The position numbers and the translations under genes were made by a program. A DNA stretch of 58,040 nucleotides from Bryobacterales bacterium (GTDB lineage Bacteria; Acidobacteriota; Terriglobia; Bryobacterales; Bryobacteraceae). The stretch is taken from positions 1-58,040 of the forward strand of contig JADLBD010000116.1 of the NCBI GenBank assembly GCA_020847975.1, in the 5' to 3' direction. Of the stretch, positions 52,859-58,040 are shown in pieces. A model generated the notes under the pieces. It saw only the letters and a program-made list of their open reading frames with translations, was not told the origin of the DNA and did not search any database. Each line of letters opens with the position of its first letter. Positions within the stretch are counted from its first letter, which is position 1.

Positions 52859-53623
52859 ATGCCAACACCACGAGAATTCATGATGCAGTACCGGAACCTG
52901 CAAGTTGACGTTGTCATTGACGACCCCATCGCCAAAGTCTGCCGCCCCGGCACATACACCGTCCAACTCAAGAAATACTTCATGATGGACTGGGCCGAGG
53001 GCGCCGAGGAAAGGCGCGATTACGACGCGGTGACGCGCGGTTCCAAGAACGACACTTGGTTCCAGGCCAACAAGGACCGCATCCGGACCGCGGCCATGGG
53101 CAAAGGCGCCCCGCAGGATTATGAACTGGCGCTCGAATGGGCGGTCATGTCAAACAAAGTTCCGAACGCCAACCAGGCTTCGGTTCAGACTTACTGCGAT
53201 GACCACCTGGGCATCGATTGTTCGGGATTTGTCACCAACTACCTCGTCGCCGCCGGCAAGAAGACGTATTCTAGCAATACCGTCCGCAACACCAGCGCCG
53301 CGTCCTACTTCCATGCCGGAACCGCGGTAAATGACGCGTCCCAGGTCCGGCAAGGGGACCTGCTCGTCTGGATGTCCGGCAACTCAGTATTGACCAGTCC
53401 CGGACATGTCGCCGTCGTCGAGTCCTACATCCCCGCGAGCAGTCCCGGTGGCAACATGCGCGTCGTCGAGGCCACCGGCGCCGCCGGAGCAAACCCGAAG
53501 TTGCTCGATTCCATGTACACCGTCGAGCAGATCATCCCGATAGGCGGCGCCGTCCCCGTGATGATCCTCGTCGTCAAGCGGCACGGAGTGTCGGGAAGCC
53601 GCGTGTCGGTCAGGCGGGTCTAG
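52859..53623 (+). CDS. NlpC/P60-like cysteine peptidase domain protein
   Basis: The 254-residue protein has a catalytic-like Cys in LGIDCSGFVTNYLVAAG and His in LTSPGHVAVVESYIPAS. A QVRQGDLLVWMSG strand lies between. This order matches NlpC/P60 or CHAP-type endopeptidases and amidases, which cut peptidoglycan peptides. No signal peptide is visible, so it would need a dedicated export path or act in the cytoplasm. The N-terminal 90 residues are of unknown kind. It ends six bases before the repeat that marks the TA promoter region. Confidence 0.72.
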   Translation: MPTPREFMMQYRNLQVDVVIDDPIAKVCRPGTYTVQLKKYFMMDWAEGAEERRDYDAVTRGSKNDTWFQANKDRIRTAAMGKGAPQDYELALEWAVMSNKVPNANQASVQTYCDDHLGIDCSGFVTNYLVAAGKKTYSSNTVRNTSAASYFHAGTAVNDASQVRQGDLLVWMSGNSVLTSPGHVAVVESYIPASSPGGNMRVVEATGAAGANPKLLDSMYTVEQIIPIGGAVPVMILVVKRHGVSGSRVSVRRV

Positions 53624-53666
53624 CCTAGGGGCTGGCATCGTGTGCTTCATTCGATACTATAAGTAC

Positions 53667-53894
53667 ATGGCGAAGCTTACGCTGAGTGTGGACGATCGGG
53701 TTGTTACCTCCGCGAAGCGCTATGCGAAACAGCGTGGCCTTTCGGTGTCTGAGATGGTCGAGGCGTACCTTTCCGCGGTTGTCAAAGAGGCTCCTCCTGC
53801 TCGGGACGCGCCGATTCTGCGATCACTGCGCGGCTCTCTGAAAAAAGCGGACCTCCGGGAGTACAGGAAACATCTGGTGACCAAGTATCGATGA
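53667..53894 (+). CDS. Antitoxin of an RHH/PIN toxin-antitoxin pair
   Basis: The 75-residue protein reads MAKLTLSVDDRVVTSAKRYA and KQRGLSVSEMVEAYLSAVVK, an RHH fold resembling DUF6364. The C-terminal part (LRGSLKKADLREYRKHLVTK) would embrace the toxin. The stop overlaps the toxin ATG in ATGA. ATACTATAAG, a -10-like element, lies directly before the ATG, suggesting a leaderless or short-leader transcript. A deleted copy of this region is found at 50818. Confidence 0.85.
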   Translation: MAKLTLSVDDRVVTSAKRYAKQRGLSVSEMVEAYLSAVVKEAPPARDAPILRSLRGSLKKADLREYRKHLVTKYR

Positions 53895-54331
53895 AGCGAA
53901 TCCTCGTCGACGTCAACGTTGTCCTCGACGTCCTGTTGGACCGAGAACCTCACGCGGAGAATAGCGCGGCAGTATGGGCCGCGGTCGAAACCGGAATAGC
54001 CGAGGGACTATTGTCGGCCCATGCTGTGACCACCATTCACTACCTGATCCGCAAGGAGAGGGGGACGGCCAAGGCTAAGGTGGTCCTCTCGGCAATCCTC
54101 AACGTATTTGGCATCGCGCCTGTTGACAATGCGGTCATTCACCAGGCTTTGCAGTTGTCCTGTCCTGACTTTGAAGACGCGGTCACCGCGGCCGCGGCAC
54201 ACCTCGCGCATTGTGATTACATCGTCTCCAGAGACACAACAGGGTTTCGGGGATCCCAGGTCCGCTGCCTGACCCCGGAAGCGGCAATTCCTCTGTTCGG
54301 AGACCCGCCGCCACTGGGTCCTGGTCATTAG
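53891..54331 (+). CDS. PIN-domain toxin (VapC-like)
   Basis: The 146-residue protein begins MKRILVDVNVVLDVLLDREP, with the first PIN acidic residue (D7). An internal DFEDAVTAAAAHLAHCDYIV and SRDTTGF supply the other acidic residues. PIN toxins are Mg-dependent ribonucleases. All expected acidic residues are present, so it seems active. Its TAG stop lies inside the first copy of the 16-bp repeat. Confidence 0.87.
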   Translation: MKRILVDVNVVLDVLLDREPHAENSAAVWAAVETGIAEGLLSAHAVTTIHYLIRKERGTAKAKVVLSAILNVFGIAPVDNAVIHQALQLSCPDFEDAVTAAAAHLAHCDYIVSRDTTGFRGSQVRCLTPEAAIPLFGDPPPLGPGH

Positions 54332-54345
54332 CCTCCCGTCAAAAC
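54330..54345. repeat. 16-bp direct repeat, copy 1
   Basis: AGCCTCCCGTCAAAAC occurs here and at 54672-54687. This copy overlaps the stop of the PIN toxin on + and the stop of the PIN-like remnant on -. Confidence 0.85.
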
Positions 54346-54470
54346 AGATCATCAGGCAAACGCCGCCCTTTCCTCTGATTCCGGTTGCACGATATCAGCG
54401 CGCAGCCGTGACCATGAGAAAACTGGAGAACAGCCTCTTCAGAAGCATCGCCGGGAAGCACTTTCCGCAT
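54339..54470 (-). pseudogene. Remnant of a DUF5615-like (PIN-like) toxin
   Basis: The 43-residue frame reads MRKVLPGDASEEAVLQFSHG, then HGCALISCNRNQRKG. DUF5615 proteins begin M-x-x-L-L-D-E-N and later have D-E-x-V-L-x-x-A-x-x-x-G-x-x-L-x-T-x-D/N-R-D-F. The middle 30 or so residues are missing and the downstream part is degenerate. It follows a DUF433 gene, its normal partner order. Confidence 0.5.
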
Positions 54471-54472
54471 GC

Positions 54473-54625
54473 TCAGTTCGCCCTCAATGAATCAATCGTT
54501 TCGCCATTCTGGAGAAAGCCAATGACATCGTGGACGGCAATCCGGGTACCCTCGATAACCGGGTTTCCGCTGCGCACACCGGGGGAACGAACGATGTAAC
54601 GATGGGCTTCCGGGATTGGATGCAT
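54473..54625 (-). CDS. DUF433 antitoxin, C-terminally truncated
   Basis: The 50-residue frame MHPIPEAHRYIVRSPGVRSG, then NPVIEGTRIAVHDVIGFLQN and GETIDSL, is the DUF433 core (G-x-P-x-I-x-G-T-R-I-x-V). The usual last 25 residues are missing, since a stop occurs after LRAN. The short ORF is below usual gene-calling size. It would precede a PIN-like DUF5615 toxin, whose remnant follows, so the pair is dead or partly so. Confidence 0.7.
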   Translation of the reverse strand: MHPIPEAHRYIVRSPGVRSGNPVIEGTRIAVHDVIGFLQNGETIDSLRAN

Positions 54626-54671
54626 AATCCGATCGTATCGCCCCACCCGTTGTTAGCAGATGGGCCAGGGA

Positions 54672-54687
54672 AGCCTCCCGTCAAAAC
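54672..54687. repeat. 16-bp direct repeat, copy 2, at the gspE 3' end
   Basis: This is the same sequence as 54330-54345. On the minus strand it is the gspE stop (TTT TGA) followed by CGGGAGGCT, an SD-like run. The segment between the copies (54346-54671) holds the DUF433 remnants. Confidence 0.85.
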
Positions 54688-56315
54688 TCCTGCGTCACGC
54701 GCGTCACCTCTGCCGCCGTCGTCACCCCCAACTTCACCTTCAGCCACCCGTCTTCCCGCAAGTTCCGCATCCCATTGCGCCGCGCAGCCTCTGTCAGCAC
54801 ACTCGCGTCGGCATTCTGCATGATGAGATGGCGCAATTCTTCATTGAGCTCCATCATTTCGAAAATCCCCACGCGCCCCACCATGCCGACCCCGAAGCAC
54901 CGCTCGCAGCCTTTGCCTTTGGAGGCGGTGATCATCTCCCCGAGCGGCGTCGTAATCTGCCTGTCCGGCACACGGCAATGCGGGCAGATCACCCTCACCA
55001 GCCGCTGCGCCAGCACGGCCACCAGCGAGGAAGTAATGAGGTAGTTCTCCACCCCCATATCCGTCAGCCGCGTAATGGCGCTCGGCGCGTCGTTCGTGTG
55101 CAGCGTCGAAAACACGAAGTGCCCCGTCAGCGCCGCGCGGATGGCGATGTCCGCCGTCTCCCGGTCGCGAATTTCGCCCACCATGATCACATCCGGGTCC
55201 TGGCGGACAATATGGCGCAGCCCGCTCGCGAACGTCAGCCCGATCTGCGGATTGACGTGGATCTGGTTGATCCCGTCCATCTGGTATTCCACCGGGTCCT
55301 CGATCGTGATGATCTTCTTGTCCGTCTGGTTGATCCGCTTCAGCGCGGAATAAAGCGTGGTGGATTTGCCGCTGCCGGTCGGCCCCGTCACCAGAAAGAT
55401 GCCGTGCGGCAATCCCGTGAAATACTCCATCCGCGCCAGCATGTGGTCATCGAAGCCGAGGTTGCGAAGGTCGTAGAAATCGCCGGCCGAGCGGTCCAGC
55501 AAACGCATCACAACGCTCTCCCCGTACAAGGTCGGAAGCGTGGAAACGCGCAAATCCACCTCGCGGCCCAGCGTCTTGATCTTGATGCGCCCGTCCTGCG
55601 GCAGGCGGCGCTCGGCGATGTTGAGCTTCGCCATCAGCTTGATACGGGAAATGATCGCCGCCTTCATCTCGCGCGGCGGCGGGTCCTGGGAATGCAACAC
55701 GCCGTCAATCCGAAATCGGATGCGGAACTCCTTTTCAAACGGCTCCACGTGGATGTCGCTGGCGCGCTTCTCGAGCGCCGTGCCGATCATCGTATTCACC
55801 AGCCGGATCACCGGAGCCTCGCTCGCCATGTCGCGCAGGTGCTCCAGATCCTCCTCCGAGGCGGCCACCGATTCCGCCTCCCCTTCCGTGCGCGCCCGCT
55901 CGCCCAGGTATTTGTCGATCGCATCGACAATCTCCTGCTCGTTGGCCAGCGCCGGCTGCACCTTCAATCCGGTGACCGATTCCACCGCGTGGATCGTCTC
56001 CACATCGAGCGGGTCCGCCATCGCCAGCCGCAGCGAAGAGTCGCTCATGCCGATCGGCAGCGCCCGGAACTGACGCAGGAAGCGCGGCGCCAGCGACTCG
56101 GTTTCCGGAAGCGCCGGCGGCGGCCCGTCAATCAACGCCAGCGGCGCCCCTAGCTGCTCGCTGAGGCAGCCAAGCATGTCGCGCATGGCGAGAAAGCCCA
56201 GGTCCACCAGGATCTTGCCGATCTTTTCACCCCGCTCCCGCTGGATCTCCAGCCCCCGCTCGAGTTCATCCGCCGAGATGAGCTTCCGCGAGAGAAGCAT
56301 TTCGCCAAGGCGCAT
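54681..56315 (-). CDS. gspE: T2SS ATPase GspE
   Basis: The 544-residue protein has an N-terminal MshEN/GspE-N domain (MRLGEMLLSRKLISADELER). The ATPase core has Walker A VTGPTGSGKSTTLYS, an Asp box, Walker B VIMVGEIRDRETADIA and a His box. A tetracysteine zinc module (CPHCRVPD, CERCFGVG) ends it. It powers pseudopilus assembly. It is normally followed by gspF, which here lies 4.4 kb away. It lies directly after the 56316-56861 gene. Confidence 0.95.
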   Translation of the reverse strand: MRLGEMLLSRKLISADELERGLEIQRERGEKIGKILVDLGFLAMRDMLGCLSEQLGAPLALIDGPPPALPETESLAPRFLRQFRALPIGMSDSSLRLAMADPLDVETIHAVESVTGLKVQPALANEQEIVDAIDKYLGERARTEGEAESVAASEEDLEHLRDMASEAPVIRLVNTMIGTALEKRASDIHVEPFEKEFRIRFRIDGVLHSQDPPPREMKAAIISRIKLMAKLNIAERRLPQDGRIKIKTLGREVDLRVSTLPTLYGESVVMRLLDRSAGDFYDLRNLGFDDHMLARMEYFTGLPHGIFLVTGPTGSGKSTTLYSALKRINQTDKKIITIEDPVEYQMDGINQIHVNPQIGLTFASGLRHIVRQDPDVIMVGEIRDRETADIAIRAALTGHFVFSTLHTNDAPSAITRLTDMGVENYLITSSLVAVLAQRLVRVICPHCRVPDRQITTPLGEMITASKGKGCERCFGVGMVGRVGIFEMMELNEELRHLIMQNADASVLTEAARRNGMRNLREDGWLKVKLGVTTAAEVTRVTQEF

Positions 56316-56861
56316 TTAGTATTCCTGAACCTTCAGAACCGAATCGAGCTGCGAACGTTCGCGCTTGCCCGTGGAGATCTCCAGCAGATTTTTCTTGTAG
56401 GCCTGCATGACAATCTGCGCCGGAATGCCGGAGCTGTCTTCGCCGGGATGCCGTGTCAGCGAAATGCCGAGCGCCATCTGCTCATCCGGGTCCAGGCCCT
56501 CGTGAGTGGCCGCGGATTCCAGCAGCATCTGTTTCATGGCGGTCCGCAGCAGAGGCAGGCGCTGTAACTTCTTCTGGCGCACCCTCAGCCAGTCCGCTTT
56601 GCTCATCTGCTGGTGGAACGGGCTGATGCCGGGAACGGGAGCGAGGTCCACTTCGGCCGAGTACACGATGCCGAAGCCTTCCACATACACCCCACGCGTC
56701 ATGCCGAGCAACAGGAACGGATCCCCCTCGAGAACCTCGCGCTCCAGATGATGATCGAAGCTCTTCTCAACCGCCGCAATCGAGGTGCGCGTCAGCTTGG
56801 TGCGCCCCGTGGCGCATAGCGAAATCGCCGCCGTAACGGCCAGCGCCAGCAGACGTTTCAT
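56316..56861 (-). CDS. Exported protein of unknown function in the sigma/T2SS operon
   Basis: The 181-residue protein has an N-terminal signal-like stretch (MKRLLALAVTAAISLCATGR). The rest holds RGVYVEGFGIVYSAEVDLAP, HQQMSKADWLRVRQKKLQRL and IPAQIVMQAYKKNLLEI. No family was recognised. It overlaps the anti-sigma gene by four bases and ends directly at the gspE start. A role in T2SS regulation or the envelope is likely from position only. Confidence 0.7.
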   Translation of the reverse strand: MKRLLALAVTAAISLCATGRTKLTRTSIAAVEKSFDHHLEREVLEGDPFLLLGMTRGVYVEGFGIVYSAEVDLAPVPGISPFHQQMSKADWLRVRQKKLQRLPLLRTAMKQMLLESAATHEGLDPDEQMALGISLTRHPGEDSSGIPAQIVMQAYKKNLLEISTGKRERSQLDSVLKVQEY

Positions 56862-57454
56862 TTGCCGGCTCCTTCCTGGTTGCTCGCGAGGTATACCATG
56901 CGGTTCATCTGCTTCCGCAGCAGGTCGAAGTTCGCCTCCACGGTGGTCCGGTCGGCCTGGCGCGCCAGCGCGAAACGCTTCTCCGCGTCATCGAGCGCCG
57001 TGCGGACCAGCACCTTCGACTTCACTTCGTCTTCGTCCCTCACCTGCGTCACCGCCTTCGTAACCGCAGCCTCCAGCCGCCTCCCCACTTCCGCCTCGAT
57101 CTGCCGCGAAATCTCCCGAGAATCCACCGCGGCGGCCGCGGGCTGCACCGGCCGGGCAAGGACCCCGTGCGCGAGAATCGCCGCGGCCAGCATCGCCGAG
57201 CAGCCGAACGCCAGCCTCGGAGCCGAATGCCAAAAGCGCCGCAGCCAGTTCGGCTCGAATACCTTATCCGAGACAAAGGCGATGCGGCGGGGGGGTTCGT
57301 CTTCCGGCAGGCGCCGCAGCGCGCCGGTCACCAGTTGCAGCCGCTCCACTTCCGCGGCGGCTTCGGGGTGAGTGGCCAGGTGGCGTTCCACCTGCGCACG
57401 TTCGGCGCCGGTGAGTTCACCGAGGACGTAGGCTTCGAGATCGGGTGCTTTCAT
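56858..57454 (-). CDS. Membrane-bound anti-sigma-like protein
   Basis: The 198-residue protein begins MKAPDLEAYVLGELTGAERA, a start seen in many anti-sigma factors of Gram-negative bacteria. Residues about 85-105 form a membrane span (LAFGCSAMLAAAILAHGVLA), followed by a coiled-coil (EISRQIEAEVGRRLEAAVTK). Zinc-binding Cys residues are not evident. The ATG overlaps the sigma stop by four bases. Confidence 0.78.
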   Translation of the reverse strand: MKAPDLEAYVLGELTGAERAQVERHLATHPEAAAEVERLQLVTGALRRLPEDEPPRRIAFVSDKVFEPNWLRRFWHSAPRLAFGCSAMLAAAILAHGVLARPVQPAAAAVDSREISRQIEAEVGRRLEAAVTKAVTQVRDEDEVKSKVLVRTALDDAEKRFALARQADRTTVEANFDLLRKQMNRMVYLASNQEGAGK

Positions 57455-57993
57455 GGGGTACTCCGCAGGGGCGCCAGGATTTGTTTGAGCGTCTCGAGCG
57501 CCGTATACACGCGCGATTTCACCGTCGAAACCGGCGTGTCCAGCACTTCGGCGATTTCTTCGAATTTGAATCCCTGGTACACCTTCAACAGAACGGCTTC
57601 GCGTTGATCTTCCGTGAGCCGCTCGAGGGCGCGCTCCACGGCGAGCGAGGTCTCGATGGGAAGCAGCGTGCCCCACCCCGCCGCGGCCGGCTTCGGTTCC
57701 GCCGGTTCGCCCTCGGACTTCGGCTTGCGCAGCAGCGAGAACGCCTCGTTGTGCGCGATCCGGAACAGCCAGGGCCCGAATCGCGCCGCATCCTCGAGCT
57801 TGCCGAGGCTCTGGTACGCCTTCAAAAACACATCCTGGCTCAAGTCCATCGAATCTTCCCGGTTCCCCGTTAACCGCAACAGATAGTTATAGATACGCTT
57901 TTCCCAACGGGAAACGAGAAGATTGTAGGCATCGACGCTCCCGCGCCGCGCCCGCAGTATCAGGTCGCGATCCTCGACTTCCCGGAAGATCAA
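57451..57993 (-). CDS. ECF-family sigma factor heading the T2SS operon
   Basis: The 180-residue protein has region 2 (NLLVSRWEKRIYNYLLRLTG, then DVFLKAYQSLGKL and GPWLFRIAHNEAFSLLRKPK) and region 4 (LTEDQREAVLLKVYQGFKFE, TPVSTVKSRVYTALETLKQI). The start at TTG 57993 is uncertain because the window ends 47 bases upstream. Regions 2 and 4 are clear. Placed before anti-sigma and gspE, it may drive T2SS expression. Confidence 0.9.
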   Translation of the reverse strand: MIFREVEDRDLILRARRGSVDAYNLLVSRWEKRIYNYLLRLTGNREDSMDLSQDVFLKAYQSLGKLEDAARFGPWLFRIAHNEAFSLLRKPKSEGEPAEPKPAAAGWGTLLPIETSLAVERALERLTEDQREAVLLKVYQGFKFEEIAEVLDTPVSTVKSRVYTALETLKQILAPLRSTP

Positions 57994-58040
57994 AAAGCTT
58001 TGCCTGCTCCAGTCGTTAAGACGCCGCCCGCTCGAAAAAA

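Larger units (their letters stand above)
50310..54680. other. Accessory island splitting gspE from gspF
   Basis: All genes here except the boundary are unrelated to the T2SS and most are on the opposite strand. Contents in order: dead vapBC, TA scar, TIR pair, lipoprotein/NlpC pair, intact TA, dead DUF433/PIN-like pair. No integrase, tRNA or long inverted repeat is seen. The right border is marked by a 16-bp repeat of the gspE end. Confidence 0.7.

Overview
This 58 kb window is a GC-rich chromosomal segment, most likely from an Acidobacteriota member of the Bryobacterales / Solibacter group. The main clue is the sedolisin-type protease at 4583-7399. It ends in a Solibacter-type C-terminal domain of the kind described as TIGR03437. 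Other fitting traits are many secreted or outer-membrane proteins, a membrane-bound dehydrogenase fused to cytochrome c, bshC, and frequent short dispersed repeats at gene ends. Most gene content is ordinary chromosome, with several islands of toxin-antitoxin (TA) and defence-like genes.

Left part (1-9 kb): an IS3-like element end cuts the C-terminus of a HigA antitoxin paired with HigB. It is followed by a secreted protein of unknown function, an orphan BrnA/CopG-type antitoxin, msrQ without msrP, a GDSL esterase divergent from the sedolisin, and a DUF4143-type ATPase. Middle-left (9-20 kb): cytochrome c, tRNA-Leu(CAA), the overlapping cyaY-hemW-ltaE operon, bshC, an HpcH/HpaI aldolase, a MESH1-like HD hydrolase, and a two-gene ABC/OLD-like ATPase plus DUF4276 (TOPRIM-like) cassette that looks like a defence module. 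Middle (20-41 kb): hydrolases, a TPR membrane protein, a FecR-like protein, a subtilase, rpmE, an ECF sigma/anti-sigma/Spy-like operon, the dehydrogenase-cytochrome, a beta-barrel protein, cmk-lysC, an HDOD protein, an epimerase, an unusual RelE-type TA pair, a DUF1080 protein and valS.

Right part (40-58 kb): a type II secretion (T2SS) operon runs on the minus strand. Reading 5' to 3' it is ECF sigma, anti-sigma, a small protein, gspE, a 4.4 kb interruption, gspF, G, H, I, J, K, a GspL-type PilM/PilN-like protein, GspM-like, GspC-like, a small secreted protein, and gspD. gspD carries a long Gly-Tyr-Gly-Gly-Met repeat tract and is followed by a decayed partial copy of its own 3' end.

The interruption between gspE and gspF (about 50310-54680) is the most interesting region. 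It contains an intact RHH/PIN TA pair and a back-to-back TIR protein with a companion Rossmann-like protein. It also holds a lipoprotein next to an NlpC/P60-like cysteine peptidase. At least three dead TA modules lie there: a vapB with only the last residues of vapC, a 47-bp scar explained by deletion of an antitoxin through a 5-bp TCGAT homology, and a truncated DUF433 gene beside a PIN-like toxin remnant. A 16-bp direct repeat of the gspE 3' end borders the last of these.

All calls come from reading sequence and translations. No database search was run.
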